Shown: positions 49,397 through 58,774 of the stretch, in pieces | Layout of the letters: each line of letters starts with the position of its first letter | Numbering within the stretch: position 1 is the first letter of the stretch | Assembly: GCF_029946005.1 (NCBI RefSeq) | Contig: NZ_JAQSDR010000036.1 | Coordinates: forward strand, 94,640 to 158,639 | DNA from: Aquabacterium sp. | Lineage (GTDB): Bacteria; Pseudomonadota; Gammaproteobacteria; Burkholderiales; Burkholderiaceae_C | DNA: 64,000 bases | Direction of reading: 5' to 3' | Program-made: the position numbers and the translations under genes | Notes under the pieces: generated by a model | The model's input: only the letters and a program-made list of their open reading frames with translations | Told to the model about the DNA's origin: nothing | Databases searched by the model: none

Positions 49397-49864
49397 TCAG
49401 GCAGACGGCACCTGGCGCTGTAGATTGGCCCGCATGCGCATGGCCATGACACCACCGGCCGCGCGCATCACTTCCACGGCCACGCCCGGCACCCGGGCAA
49501 TCAACTCTTCAAAACGCTGCAGGCGCAAGGCAAAAATCACACACCCGGTCATGGCCTCGATGTTGGCCATGCGCGGTGTGTCGGCAAACAAACCCGGCTC
49601 GCCACACATCGATCCTGGCCGCAAGATGGCAATGCGCGCCGCCCCCGGCACCCCACCGGTGACAAACACCTGCAAGGAGCCCTGCCCGAGGAAGTACACA
49701 GTGCGGTCATGGTCACCTTGCTTGACCAGCAAATCGCCCGAGCGCAATTCGTGGCGGGTCAGGTATTGGCAAAACGTCCGCCATTGCTGAGCGTCCAGAC
49801 GCGGCCGAAAGACGTCTTCGGTGTTCAGTGTCTGGATGGCCTGAACCAGTTCAGTGACTTCCAT
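49397..49864 (-). CDS. Stand-alone cyclic-nucleotide-binding domain protein
   Basis: 155 residues of a Crp/Fnr-type cNMP-binding barrel: LRSGDLLVKQGDHDRTVYFL, GSLQVFVTGG, and the phosphate-binding cassette region RPGSMCGEPGLFAD. There is no C-terminal winged helix, so it is not a DNA-binding regulator. ATG at 49864 follows GAGGAAAAG; a longer frame to 49894 is not supported. First gene of a two-gene unit with the HD-GYP regulator; it may pass a nucleotide signal to it. Confidence 0.83.
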   Translation of the reverse strand: MEVTELVQAIQTLNTEDVFRPRLDAQQWRTFCQYLTRHELRSGDLLVKQGDHDRTVYFLGQGSLQVFVTGGVPGAARIAILRPGSMCGEPGLFADTPRMANIEAMTGCVIFALRLQRFEELIARVPGVAVEVMRAAGGVMAMRMRANLQRQVPSA

Positions 49865-49971
49865 CTTTTCCTCAAATTGCGCTGCAGCGCACAATCGCCC
49901 AAATTTATACGATCCGGCCGGGCTCGTGGTGGCTATTTAGCAGCAGCCCGCCATGGCCCACGCCACACAGT

Positions 49972-51402
49972 TCATTTACCGATGCAGAAGCGGGTGAAGA
50001 TCTCACCCAGCAGGTCGTCCGCCGAAAACGCCCCGGTGATCGTGCCCAGGGCGTTATGCGCTAGGCGCAGTTCCTCGGCCAGCAAGTCCAGCGCGCCATC
50101 GGCCAGGGCCGCGTGACCTTGCGCGCCGTCCAGGTGCTCACTGGCCAAGCGCAGGGCCTGCACATGCCGCTGTCGGGCGATGAACACGCCCTCGGGCGCG
50201 GCCGTCCACCCGGCCTGCTCCAGCAACAAGCGGCGCAGGGCTTCCAAGCCATCCCCCGTCTTGGCCGACAAGGCCAGCATCCGCCCCTCAGGTTCGTGCG
50301 CCAGGGACTGCAGGTCGGCCACCCCCACGCTGTCGGCCTTGTTGAACACGTGGATCACCGGCACGCCAATCGGCAGCTTGCCCGCGATCTGCACATCGGC
50401 CGCCACATAGGCCGCGTCCTCGCTGCGGGTCAGGTCGTGCAGAAACAGCACCGCGTCGGCCTGGGCGATGGCCTCCCAGCTGCGCGCCATGCCGATGCGC
50501 TCGACCTCGTCGCTGGCCTCGTGTTCGGCGCGCAGCCCGGCGGTGTCCACCACGTGCAGCGGCACGCCTTCGATCTGGATGGTCTGGCTGACCTTGTCGC
50601 GCGTGGTGCCCGCGATCGGGGTGACGATGGCCAGCTCAGCCCCCGCCAGTGCGTTGAGCAGCGAGCTTTTGCCCGCGTTGGGTTGGCCGGCCAGCACCAC
50701 CTGCAGGCCTTCGCGCAGCAAGGCGCCCTGTTTGGCCTGCTGCAACACCTGGTCCAGGGTGGCCGCCACGCGGTTCAAGCGGCCGCGCGCATCGGCTTTT
50801 TCCAAAAAGTCGATTTCTTCTTCCGGAAAATCCAGCGTCGCCTCGACCAGCATGCGCAGGTTGATTAACTGGTCGCGCAACAGCTCGATCTGTTTGGAAA
50901 ACGCGCCGCCCAGGGATCGGGTGGCCGAACGCGCGGCCGCCTCGGTGCTGGCGTCGATCAGGTCGGCGATGGCCTCGGCCTGGGCTAGGTCGATCTTGTC
51001 GTTCAAAAAGGCGCGCTGGGTGAACTCGCCGGGCTCGGCCACGCGCAGGCCGGGCAGGCGTTCGCGGCCCGTCGCGCCATCCAACTCCCGGGATGCTTCC
51101 AGGCAGCGCGCCAGCAGCAACTGCAGCACCACCGGGCCGCCGTGGGCCTGCAATTCCAGCACGTCCTCACCGGTGAAGCTGTGCGGCCCCGGGAAGTAAA
51201 TCGTCAGGCCGTGGTCGATGGCCTCGCCTTTCGCATCGCGGATGGGCCCGTAAGTGGCCAGCCTGGGCGTCAGTGCGCGACCGCACAAGGCTTGGGCCAA
51301 GGGCGCCAAACCCTGGCCCGACACCCGCACGATCCCCACGGCGCCCCGGCCAGGCGCGGTGGCCACCGCCACGATCGGACTGCTGCGATCCATCAACGAC
51401 AT
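49972..51402 (-). CDS. mnmE: tRNA modification GTPase MnmE
   Basis: 476 residues. N-terminal tetrahydrofolate-binding domain ([12 protein letters not shown]-like PFTG block [16 protein letters not shown]), a helical domain with inserted G domain ([22 protein letters not shown]), and the essential C-terminal CIGK. Partner of MnmG in wobble-uridine modification. ATG at 51402; ATG 51393 and GTG 51414 are in frame and also possible. In many relatives it directly follows yidC; here two rightward genes lie between. Confidence 0.95.
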   Translation of the reverse strand: MSLMDRSSPIVAVATAPGRGAVGIVRVSGQGLAPLAQALCGRALTPRLATYGPIRDAKGEAIDHGLTIYFPGPHSFTGEDVLELQAHGGPVVLQLLLARCLEASRELDGATGRERLPGLRVAEPGEFTQRAFLNDKIDLAQAEAIADLIDASTEAAARSATRSLGGAFSKQIELLRDQLINLRMLVEATLDFPEEEIDFLEKADARGRLNRVAATLDQVLQQAKQGALLREGLQVVLAGQPNAGKSSLLNALAGAELAIVTPIAGTTRDKVSQTIQIEGVPLHVVDTAGLRAEHEASDEVERIGMARSWEAIAQADAVLFLHDLTRSEDAAYVAADVQIAGKLPIGVPVIHVFNKADSVGVADLQSLAHEPEGRMLALSAKTGDGLEALRRLLLEQAGWTAAPEGVFIARQRHVQALRLASEHLDGAQGHAALADGALDLLAEELRLAHNALGTITGAFSADDLLGEIFTRFCIGK

Positions 51403-51527
51403 GCTGCTGTTCACTTTCTTTCACCCGGGAAGAGACCGATTGTCCCCCCTGGGGAAGCCCCTCTGCGCATGAAACGCGCCGCGTCATAAACTCGGTGGGT
51501 CTATCACGAGCAGTTCATGGAGTCGTC

Positions 51528-52511
51528 GTGTTCAAACTCCTCGCCAGTTGGGGCTTTCTTGTCGGTTCAGTGCTCGGAGGCATCGCCGCCGTGCTGCACT
51601 TCGGCTTCGACCCCGGCCGGGTCTTCATGTACTACCTCGGGCCCTATTACCTGGTCTGCACCCTGATGCAGTACGTTTGGCCCGAGCAGCCCAACCGGTT
51701 CGAGAAGGGCGAGGTCCTGACCGACACCATCAGCAACGGTGCCATGGTGGCGGTGGGCAGCATCCAGAATTTCCTGACCCACGCCCTGATCGCCGCCACG
51801 GGTTCGGGCTTGCTGTTTCACTTCGGCGTGCTTGATGACAGCCTTGCCGCGCGCCACCTTCCCCTGGCCGTGCAGGTGCTGATCTCGTTTCTGACCTTCG
51901 ACTTCATGTTCTACGTCACGCACCGCCTGGCGCACGAGGTCGACTTTTTCTGGCGCATGCACAGCGTGCACCACTGCGCGCACCGGCTGAGCGTGCTCAA
52001 CGCCAGCCGAGCCCACCCGATCGACCTGATCTGGCGCCGCATCGTGCCCGCCTTCGTGGTGTTCCAGACCGGCGTCAGCCAGGAGGCCTTCATCATGAGC
52101 GGCGTGATCGGCAGCGTGCTGGCCACCATCACCCACATGAACGTGAACTTCAAGTTCGGCATCCTGAACTACGTCATCGGCACGAACGAAGTGCACCGCT
52201 GGCACCACTCCAACAACATCGACGAGGCCAAGAACTTCAGCGTCTTCATGCTGTGGGACCACCTCTTCGGCACCTTCGTGTTGCCCAAAGGCAAGAGCCG
52301 ACCTGCCCACTTGGGCCTGTTCAACGAGAACTTCTACCCCCTCCACAATTTCTGGGGCCAGTTGTTCGTGCCCTGGAACTGGAAGCGCATGAAGGCCCGG
52401 CAATTGGCGGCCGAAACGGCCCAGGCCTCCCCCGCCAATCCTCGTCCGGCCAGCCCGCCATCGTCCACGACGACATCAAACACGCCGGACGGTGAAGGTG
52501 TGATCGCCTGA
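51528..52511 (+). CDS. Fatty acid hydroxylase / sterol desaturase family protein, copy B
   Basis: 327 residues, multi-pass membrane di-iron family. Histidine clusters THRLAHEVDFFW, HSVHHCAHRL and VHRWHHSNN give the HX3H/HX2HH/HX2HH set. GTG at 51528 follows GGAG at 51519-51522; the frame continues upstream, but that part antisense-overlaps mnmE. Only distantly similar to the copy at 34965. The C-terminal tail (Ala/Ser/Pro/Thr-rich) is probably disordered. The lipid substrate is unknown. Confidence 0.85.
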   Translation: MFKLLASWGFLVGSVLGGIAAVLHFGFDPGRVFMYYLGPYYLVCTLMQYVWPEQPNRFEKGEVLTDTISNGAMVAVGSIQNFLTHALIAATGSGLLFHFGVLDDSLAARHLPLAVQVLISFLTFDFMFYVTHRLAHEVDFFWRMHSVHHCAHRLSVLNASRAHPIDLIWRRIVPAFVVFQTGVSQEAFIMSGVIGSVLATITHMNVNFKFGILNYVIGTNEVHRWHHSNNIDEAKNFSVFMLWDHLFGTFVLPKGKSRPAHLGLFNENFYPLHNFWGQLFVPWNWKRMKARQLAAETAQASPANPRPASPPSSTTTSNTPDGEGVIA

Positions 52512-52538
52512 AATGGCCCTGGGGCGCGTCATGCGCCT

Positions 52539-52556
52539 GTCATGCTCAAACATGAC
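52539..52556. promoter_or_regulatory. Perfect dyad GTCATG-N6-CATGAC
   Basis: GTCATG (52539-52544) and CATGAC (52551-52556) are perfect inverted arms with spacer CTCAAA, 43 bases before a small membrane ORF. Possible operator; no promoter elements can be assigned with confidence. Confidence 0.35.
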
Positions 52557-52599
52557 CATGCTGGTTCACGCCCATGGGCGACAAACCAGGAGCTTGGTC

Positions 52600-52728
52600 A
52601 TGATCCACACCCTCAACGACTGGCTGATGTTCAACAGCCAGTCGCTGTCCGACCCACCACTGTGGCCGCTGGCCCTGGCCGCCCTCTGCGCCGCCGCCAT
52701 GATCCTCAGCCGCCGCATTGGCGACTGA
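52600..52728 (+). CDS. Small single-helix membrane protein (42 residues)
   Basis: ATG at 52600 lies 7 bases after AGGAG (52588-52592). The product has a polar N-terminal part (MIHTLNDWLMFNSQSLSDPP), one membrane helix (LWPLALAALCAAAMIL) and a short basic end SRRIGD. Not recognised. The good ribosome-binding site, the helix, and a terminator right after support a real gene, but it could still be chance. Confidence 0.45.
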   Translation: MIHTLNDWLMFNSQSLSDPPLWPLALAALCAAAMILSRRIGD

Positions 52729-52762
52729 CTCGCTCACTGACTGACTGAAAACGCCCGCGCAC

Positions 52763-52800
52763 AAAAAAGCCGCCTGGTCGCAAGACCAAGGCGGCTTTTT
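52763..52800. terminator. Bidirectional intrinsic terminator
   Basis: AAGCCGCC-TGGTC (from 52768) pairs with GACCA and GGCGGCTT around a GCAA tetraloop, flanked by A-run and T-run. It serves the small ORF rightward and the yidC operon leftward (yidC stop at 52832). Confidence 0.9.
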
Positions 52801-52831
52801 CAAACTCAGGGCCTTTCAGCCCCGTGCCTGC

Positions 52832-54523
52832 TCACTTGGCAGCCGTGGCCGCCTCGATCTTGCGGTTGATCGTCCATTGCTGGGCGATCGACAAGATGTT
52901 GTTGGTCAGCCAGTACAGCACCAGCCCTGAGGGGAAGAAGAAGAACATCACCGAGAACAGCATCGGCATGATCCACATCATCTTGGCCTGAATCGGATCC
53001 GGTGGCGTTGGGTTCAACCAAGTCTGCAGCAGGGTCGAGGCCGTCATCAGCGCAGGCAGCACGAAGAACGGATCTTTCACCGACAGGTCATGGATCCAGC
53101 CAATCCAGGGCGCGTTGCGCATCTCCACGCTGGACAGCAGCACCGAGTACAGCGAGATGAACACCGGGATCTGGATCACGATGGGCAGGCAGCCGCCAAT
53201 CGGGTTGACCTTCTCTTCGCGGTAGATCTTCAGCATTTCCTGCTGCATCTGCTGCGGGTTGTCCTTCAGGCTTTCGCGCATGGCCTGAATGCGCGGGTTC
53301 AACGCCTTCATCTTGGCCATCGATTGGTAAGCCTTGGCGTTCAGCCAGTAGAAGGCCGCCTTGAGCAGCACCACCAGCGCCACGATCGCCCAGCCCCAGT
53401 TGCCGATCAGTTTGTGCAGTTGGTCCAGCAGCCAGAACAAAGGCTCGGCCAGCACGCGTTGCCAACCGTAGTCCTTCACCAGTTCCAGACCGGGCGCCAG
53501 CGCCGACAGTTTGTTTTCTTCCTGCGGGCCCACAAACAGGATCGCGTCAAAGGATTTGCTCTGGCCAGCGGCCAGGTCGCCCAGCGGGAACAACATGCCG
53601 GTGCGGTACAGATTGGGGCCGGTCTTGTCGACAAAGAAGGTGCGGGGCGCGGCATCGTTGTGCAACCAGGCCGAGGCAAAGTAATGCTGCACCATGGCCA
53701 CCCAGCCGTGGGTGTCGCTCTTCTCGAACTCCGCGGTGTTCTCATTCAAGTGGGTGAAGTCCACCTTCTGGTACTTGGCCTTGGCCGAGTAAATGGCCGG
53801 GCCGGTGTAAGCCGTCGGGCCCATCAGGAAGGCGGGGCCGGCCTGCACAGGCTGCGTGCCGTCACGCGTCAACTGCAGGTAGAGCTGCGGGTGCACCGTG
53901 GCGGCCGAGCCATTCACCACCTCTTGCCTGACGCCAATGGCGTAGTCGCCGCGCTTGAAGGTGTAGGTCTTGAGCAGCTTCACCCCATCGACCGGGGCCG
54001 ATTCCAGCTTGACCACCAGCGTGTCGGCGCCATTGGCCAGCGCGCGCTCGGGCGTCACGATCGTCATCGGCGTCAGGTGGTTGGGCAGGCGCTCGGCGCT
54101 GCCGGCACCGATCAGGCCGGTTTGCGCCACATAGGTGTGGTTCGCGGTCTGGTTGAGCACCACCATGTTCTTGCTGGCGTCATCCTGGTCCAGGTGCTTG
54201 AGCAGCTCAACCTTGACCACATCGCCGCCCTGCGTGTTCAAGGTGATCTTGGCCACGTCGGTGGTGAAGGTCACCAGCTCATGCGCGGCAGGTGCCGAAG
54301 CCGCGGCAGCAGCAGGGGCGGTGGCGGAGCCGCCTGTGGCGACAGCGGTGGGCAGGCTGGCCGCACCACTGCCCGCGCCCTGAGGCTCTGCGGCGGCCGT
54401 GGCTTGAGGCGCCGGTGGCGCGAACAGGGAAGGTTGGCCGGTGTGGCGCAACCAACCATCCCACATCATCAACAGTGAGACGGCAAACACCGACCACAAC
54501 AGGGTGCGACGCAAATCATTCAT
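52832..54523 (-). CDS. yidC: Membrane protein insertase YidC
   Basis: 563 residues. N-terminal helix (LLWSVFAVSLLMMWDGWL), an Ala/Pro/Gly-rich linker, a periplasmic beta-sandwich (about 80-340), and the conserved hydrophobic core with five C-terminal helices, beginning YGWQRVLAEPLFWLLDQLH and including GWAIVALVVLLKAAFYWLNA. Inserts and folds inner-membrane proteins. ATG at 54523 overlaps the yidD stop (ATGA). Terminal gene of the rpmH-rnpA-yidD-yidC unit. Confidence 0.95.
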   Translation of the reverse strand: MNDLRRTLLWSVFAVSLLMMWDGWLRHTGQPSLFAPPAPQATAAAEPQGAGSGAASLPTAVATGGSATAPAAAAASAPAAHELVTFTTDVAKITLNTQGGDVVKVELLKHLDQDDASKNMVVLNQTANHTYVAQTGLIGAGSAERLPNHLTPMTIVTPERALANGADTLVVKLESAPVDGVKLLKTYTFKRGDYAIGVRQEVVNGSAATVHPQLYLQLTRDGTQPVQAGPAFLMGPTAYTGPAIYSAKAKYQKVDFTHLNENTAEFEKSDTHGWVAMVQHYFASAWLHNDAAPRTFFVDKTGPNLYRTGMLFPLGDLAAGQSKSFDAILFVGPQEENKLSALAPGLELVKDYGWQRVLAEPLFWLLDQLHKLIGNWGWAIVALVVLLKAAFYWLNAKAYQSMAKMKALNPRIQAMRESLKDNPQQMQQEMLKIYREEKVNPIGGCLPIVIQIPVFISLYSVLLSSVEMRNAPWIGWIHDLSVKDPFFVLPALMTASTLLQTWLNPTPPDPIQAKMMWIMPMLFSVMFFFFPSGLVLYWLTNNILSIAQQWTINRKIEAATAAK

Positions 54524-54825
54524 GGGTGAGCTTGGTCTGACGGAGTGTTGGAAGAAGAAGCGAAAGAGAACAGCCCCACGCGCCGGTCAGGCACGGGGTC
54601 ATGCCCGCCCGGACACCCCGGGTGACAGCGCACAAGGCGCCGCGCCGCCAGGTAAGTGCCCGCCGCCGGGCCATGGCGCTCAAGCGCCTGCACGGCGTAC
54701 AGGGAACAGGTGGGGGTGAAGCGGCAAGCCGAGCCCAACCAGGGACTCAGGAAAAACCGATAGCCCTTGACCAGGGCCAGGAGCACCGCGAGTATCCCAG
54801 ACCTGAGCCACCGAATTGGGCTCAT
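54520..54825 (-). CDS. yidD: Membrane-protein insertion efficiency factor YidD
   Basis: 101 residues. YRFFLSPWLGSACRFTPTCS and YAVQALERHG, then CHPGCPGGHDPVP, are the YidD signature. ATG at 54825 overlaps the rnpA stop and its stop overlaps the yidC start. Coupled on both sides. Confidence 0.93.
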   Translation of the reverse strand: MSPIRWLRSGILAVLLALVKGYRFFLSPWLGSACRFTPTCSLYAVQALERHGPAAGTYLAARRLVRCHPGCPGGHDPVPDRRVGLFSFASSSNTPSDQAHP

Positions 54826-55325
54826 GGCCGGGATTTGGCGCACAGCGCCGTCCACAGGGTGTCCAGTTCCAGGCGCACCACACGACTCAAAGCGTCGGAG
54901 GCGGCGCTGGGGAACTGCTGTCGGTCAAAAGGCGCACGCAGGCGCAGCACCCAGGCATCGGCCGGGTGCTGTTGGGCCCAGCCGCTCAGGGCCACGCCGG
55001 GGGCATGGCGGACGACGGACGCACGCGCCTGGTGGCGCAGCAAAGAGCGCGTCACTGAACGGCGCGCCAGTTTTTTGGGCAGCACCAAGCCGAGTCGCCA
55101 GCCTGGCAACTCGGTCAATGTGGAAGACTCATCCACACACACGGCATCCTCCAAGGCCAGGGCTGTTGACAACTCTGGTTCAAAGGACGTGGAAGGTGCG
55201 GCAGTGGCCGCCAACTTTGCGTCGGTGTGTGGCAAGTGGTGCAGCACAAAATGGGTTGTGCGCGCCACCGGACGGGTGCCCAGAGCCTTTTGGAAGTCGG
55301 CCGCTTTCAGGCTGGCGCTGCGCAC
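54822..55325 (-). CDS. rnpA: Ribonuclease P protein component
   Basis: 167 residues, protein subunit of RNase P for tRNA 5' maturation. Family motif region WRLGLVLPKKLARRSVTRS then LLRHQAR, in place of the usual RNxxKR pattern; the Arg positions are kept but Asn is Ser. Longer than the usual ~120 because of insertions (about 30-75). GTG at 55325 is the likely start, with no clear Shine-Dalgarno. Coupled to yidD by an ATGA overlap. Confidence 0.87.
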   Translation of the reverse strand: MRSASLKAADFQKALGTRPVARTTHFVLHHLPHTDAKLAATAAPSTSFEPELSTALALEDAVCVDESSTLTELPGWRLGLVLPKKLARRSVTRSLLRHQARASVVRHAPGVALSGWAQQHPADAWVLRLRAPFDRQQFPSAASDALSRVVRLELDTLWTALCAKSRP

Positions 55326-55410
55326 GGCGGTCTAACAGACAAGCCAACGGGCCTGCATGCACGCATGCCGCCCAGGTGTCGGATCAGTTGCCTGGATCAG
55401 ACCAGCGAAC

Positions 55411-55545
55411 TCAGACGGCCAGACGAGCGCGGCCCTTGGCGCGGCGTGAGTTGATGACCTTGCGGCCACCCTTGGTCTTCATGCGGACCAGGAAACCGTG
55501 GGTGCGGGCGCGGCGGGTCTTGGAGGGTTGGTAAGTGCGTTTCAT
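55411..55545 (-). CDS. rpmH: 50S ribosomal protein L34
   Basis: 44 residues, [18 protein letters not shown] then [20 protein letters not shown] and a short basic end; exact L34 length and motif. ATG at 55545 with AAGGA upstream on the minus strand. First gene of the rpmH-rnpA-yidD-yidC operon; 85 bases separate it from rnpA. Divergent from dnaA. Confidence 0.97.
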   Translation of the reverse strand: MKRTYQPSKTRRARTHGFLVRMKTKGGRKVINSRRAKGRARLAV

Positions 55546-55733
55546 GATTAATCCTTCTTCTGCGATTGCTTATTTGCAGTTTTGCAATTTTTTGCCTTGG
55601 CGATGCAATTGCCGCGCAAGGATTTCCAGCCCGTGGCCGGTCGAACCCGCGATTACACCAAAACTTCAGGGATTGGTCAACGCCTCAAGCCAAGGGCCTT
55701 GGCCACTCCCTTGGACAACCCTGGGTAAAAATC

Positions 55734-55803
55734 TGTGGATAACCTGTGTGGTCAGGCTCTGGCCGCCCTTAGAATTGTCGGCCCACTTCAGGACTTGTCC
55801 ACA
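55734..55803. promoter_or_regulatory. DnaA boxes in the rpmH-dnaA spacer
   Basis: TGTGGATAA at 55734-55742 is the complement of a perfect TTATCCACA box; TTGTCCACA at 55795-55803 is one mismatch away and ends four bases before the dnaA ATG. DnaA autoregulation of its own promoter is the usual meaning. AT-rich runs at 55556-55605 and 55724-55735 flank them. Confidence 0.75.
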
Positions 55804-55806
55804 CCC

Positions 55807-57342
55807 ATGAGTGCGTTTGAATCCAGCGCCGCCAGCCAACCCTCCGCCGACCTGGCCAGCCTGTGGCAACGCAGTTGCGAGCGCCTGGCCACCGAGCTGC
55901 CCGAACAGCAGTTCAACACCTGGATCCGCCCCCTGCCGCCCGCCGAAGTCAGCCTTCAAGACGGCCACACCGTGGTCAGCGTTCGCGTGGCCAACCGTTT
56001 CATGCTGGACTGGATCCGCACGCAGTACAGCGCCCGCCTCGAAAACATCGTCGGCGAGCTCACGGGTGGCCCGGTCAAAATCGACCTGGCCCTGGCAGTG
56101 CGCGCCGCGGCGCCGCGCCCCACCATGGCCATGCCCGGTCAGGGCAACCCCCATGGATTGAGCCTGCCGGCCAATGCGCAGCCCGGCGGCTACCAGGCTT
56201 ACAACGGCCCTTCGGTCAACATCCCGCAGGGCCCCGCCAGCTACAGCCCCGGCCAAGGTTATCAACAGCCTCACCGCCCTCAGGAACACCAGCAGGGCCA
56301 TGGCCACCGTGCCCACCCGCAGGTCATGGGCCTGAACCCCGCCCTCACCTTCGACACCCTGGTGCCCGGCCGCGCCAACCAGATGGCCCGCACAGCCGCC
56401 CTGCATGTGGCCGGCGCCCCCGGCCACATGTACAACCCGCTGTTCATCTATGGCGGCGTCGGCCTGGGCAAAACGCACTTGATGAACGCCGTGGGCAATG
56501 CCCTGCTGGCCGACAAGCCCGATGCGCGCATCCTCTACCTGCACGCAGAGCAGTTCATCTCCGACGTGGTCAAAAACTACCAGCGCAAAACCTTTGACGA
56601 ACTCAAGGCCAAGTACCACAGCCTTGATCTGCTGCTGATCGATGACGTGCAGTTCTTCGCGGGCAAGGACCGCACGCAAGAAGAATTCTTCAACGCGTTC
56701 GAGGCCCTGCTAGCCAAGAAGGCGCACATCATCATGACCAGCGACACCTACCCCAAGGGCCTGGTCAACATCGACGAGCGCCTGACCTCCCGCTTCGACG
56801 CCGGCCTCACCGTGGCCATCGAGCCGCCAGAGCTGGAAATGCGCGTGGCCATCCTGATCAAGAAGGCCGAAGTCGAGGCCATCACCATGCCGGAAGACGT
56901 GGCCTTCTTCATCGCCAAAAACGTGCGCGCCAACGTGCGCGAGCTGGAGGGGGCCCTGCGCAAGGTGCTGGCCTTCTCCAAGTTCAACCACAAAGAAATC
57001 ACCATCGCCCTGGCGCGCGAGGCCCTGAAAGACCTGCTGTCCATCCAGAACCGCCAGATCAGCGTCGAGAACATCCAGAAAACGGTGGCCGATTTCTACA
57101 AGATCAAGGTGGCCGACATGTACAGCAAGAAGCGCCCGGCCAGCATCGCCCGCCCGCGCCAGATCGCCATGTACCTGGCCAAGGAACTGACGCAGAAAAG
57201 CCTGCCCGAGATCGGTGAACTCTTCGGTGGCCGCGACCACACCACGGTGCTGCACGCGGTGCGCAAGATCGGTGGCGAACGCGGCAAAGACTCCGAGTTG
57301 AACCAGCAATTGCACGTGCTTGAACAGACACTCAAAGGCTGA
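55807..57342 (+). CDS. dnaA: Chromosomal replication initiator DnaA
   Basis: 511 residues. Domain I (about 12-80, [20 protein letters not shown]), a Pro/Gln/Gly-rich linker (90-170), AAA+ with Walker [11 protein letters not shown] near 216 and Walker [10 protein letters not shown], and the C-terminal DNA-binding signature [18 protein letters not shown] at 55807; the open frame further upstream crosses the DnaA box and is rejected. Followed by a box-rich spacer and dnaN. Confidence 0.97.
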   Translation: MSAFESSAASQPSADLASLWQRSCERLATELPEQQFNTWIRPLPPAEVSLQDGHTVVSVRVANRFMLDWIRTQYSARLENIVGELTGGPVKIDLALAVRAAAPRPTMAMPGQGNPHGLSLPANAQPGGYQAYNGPSVNIPQGPASYSPGQGYQQPHRPQEHQQGHGHRAHPQVMGLNPALTFDTLVPGRANQMARTAALHVAGAPGHMYNPLFIYGGVGLGKTHLMNAVGNALLADKPDARILYLHAEQFISDVVKNYQRKTFDELKAKYHSLDLLLIDDVQFFAGKDRTQEEFFNAFEALLAKKAHIIMTSDTYPKGLVNIDERLTSRFDAGLTVAIEPPELEMRVAILIKKAEVEAITMPEDVAFFIAKNVRANVRELEGALRKVLAFSKFNHKEITIALAREALKDLLSIQNRQISVENIQKTVADFYKIKVADMYSKKRPASIARPRQIAMYLAKELTQKSLPEIGELFGGRDHTTVLHAVRKIGGERGKDSELNQQLHVLEQTLKG

Positions 57343-57388
57343 TTTAAAACGCATGCCGAAGCAGGCGAGAATGTCAAGCCAACAAGGT

Positions 57389-57465
57389 TGTGGATAAATA
57401 AAGGACAAACACCTGCTTATCCACAGGCCCGGGGCTTTTTCCAAAGTTGTTGTCGGTTGTCCCCA
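57389..57465. other. oriC: Probable oriC: DnaA-box cluster between dnaA and dnaN
   Basis: Two perfect boxes: TGTGGATAA at 57389-57397 (minus orientation) and TTATCCACA at 57417-57425 (plus), facing each other 28 bases apart. TTGTCCCCA (57457-57465) is a 7/9 match, as is CCATCCACA at 57480-57488. AT-rich sequence surrounds them (57394-57403 and 57520-57550). In several bacteria the origin is in the dnaA-dnaN spacer; the rpmH-dnaA spacer is the competing location. Confidence 0.6.
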
Positions 57466-57513
57466 AAACGTTGCCGATGCCATCCACAGGCTTGTCATTG
57501 GTCTAAACCATTG

Positions 57514-57591
57514 ATGGAACAAGACAAAATAGCGTTGTGCACAAAAAATGCGGCCCTCTACTACGACGACCAATTTGAAAGACTGAAATGA
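57514..57591 (+). CDS. Possible 25-codon leader ORF overlapping dnaN
   Basis: ATG at 57514 opens a 25-codon frame (MEQDKIALCTKNAALYYDDQ, then FERLK) whose TGA overlaps the dnaN ATG as ATGA. No strong Shine-Dalgarno is visible before it. It could couple dnaN translation, or be chance in an AT-rich spacer. No relative is recognised. Confidence 0.3.
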   Translation: MEQDKIALCTKNAALYYDDQFERLK

Positions 57592-58712
57592 TTGTGTTGA
57601 AAGCAGCTCAAGAAAAAGTTCTCTCAGCCCTGCAGGTGGTTGCCGGTATCGTCGAACGTCGCCATACTCTGCCCATCTTGGCCAATGTGCTGATTCGCAA
57701 AACGGGCGCATCGGTCGAATTCACCACCAGCGATCTCGAAATCCAAGTCCGCACCGCGGCCCAGCTAGACGGAGACGATGGCAACTACGCCGTCACCGTT
57801 GGGGCCAAAAAACTGATCGACATCCTCAAGAGCCTGCCCAGCGACCAACTCGTTTCCCTCACCGCCAACCAGGCCAAGCTCACCCTGCAAGCTGGCAAAA
57901 GCCGCTTCACCCTGCAGACCCTGCCCGCCGAAGACTTCCCCCTCGTGCAAGAGGCCGTTGATTTCGGACCGGCCTTCAGCGTGCCGCAAAAGACGCTCAA
58001 GAGCCTGATCGGCCAGGTCCACTTCTCGATGGCGGTGCACGACATCCGCTATTACCTCAACGGCATCCTGTTCGTCGCCGAAGGCAAGACCTTGACCCTG
58101 GTCGCCACCGACGGCCACCGACTGGCCCTGGCGCAAGCCACGCTGGAAGTCGAGATGCCCAAGCAGGAAGTCATCCTGCCGCGCAAGACGGTGCTCGAGT
58201 TGCAACGCCTGCTGAAAGACGACCCCAAGGGTGCCGAAGAAGAACAGCAGATCGAAATGCGCTTTGCCGGCAACCAGGCCAAGTTCAATTTCGGCGGTCT
58301 TGAGTTCGTGACCAAGCTGGTCGAGGGCAAGTTCCCCGACTACAACCGCGTCATCCCCAAGAACCACAAGAACCACATCACCTTGGGCCGCGCCACCTTG
58401 CTGTCCAGCCTGCAACGTGCGGCCATCCTGACGAGTGAGAAGTTCAAGGGTGTGCGCATCAACATCTCGCCCGGCACCCTGGGCATCGCCTCCAGCAATG
58501 CCGAGCAGGAAGAGGCCAAGGAAGAGCTCGAAATCGACTACGGCGGCGATGCCTTCGAGATCGGCTTCAATGTGGGCTACCTGATGGATGTGCTGGCCAA
58601 CATGAGCCAGGACATGGTGACGGTGTCGCTGCACGACAGCAACAGTTCGGCTTTGATCACCAATCCGGAGATCGAAGGCTTCAAGTACGTCGTGATGCCC
58701 ATGCGCATTTAA
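57588..58712 (+). CDS. dnaN: DNA polymerase III beta sliding clamp
   Basis: 374 residues. MIVLKAAQEKVLSALQVVAG, RHTLPILANVLI, ILFVAEGKTLTLVATDGHRL and the C-terminal FKYVVMPMRI identify the three-domain ring clamp. ATG at 57588; 245 bases after dnaA. Downstream it is followed by PEP-CTERM genes, not recF or gyrB directly. Confidence 0.97.
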   Translation: MIVLKAAQEKVLSALQVVAGIVERRHTLPILANVLIRKTGASVEFTTSDLEIQVRTAAQLDGDDGNYAVTVGAKKLIDILKSLPSDQLVSLTANQAKLTLQAGKSRFTLQTLPAEDFPLVQEAVDFGPAFSVPQKTLKSLIGQVHFSMAVHDIRYYLNGILFVAEGKTLTLVATDGHRLALAQATLEVEMPKQEVILPRKTVLELQRLLKDDPKGAEEEQQIEMRFAGNQAKFNFGGLEFVTKLVEGKFPDYNRVIPKNHKNHITLGRATLLSSLQRAAILTSEKFKGVRINISPGTLGIASSNAEQEEAKEELEIDYGGDAFEIGFNVGYLMDVLANMSQDMVTVSLHDSNSSALITNPEIEGFKYVVMPMRI

Positions 58713-58774
58713 GACATTCAACGAATACCATTCAAACAGGTGATGGCAAGCCAAGGCGTTTGAAGTAGGCTTCA

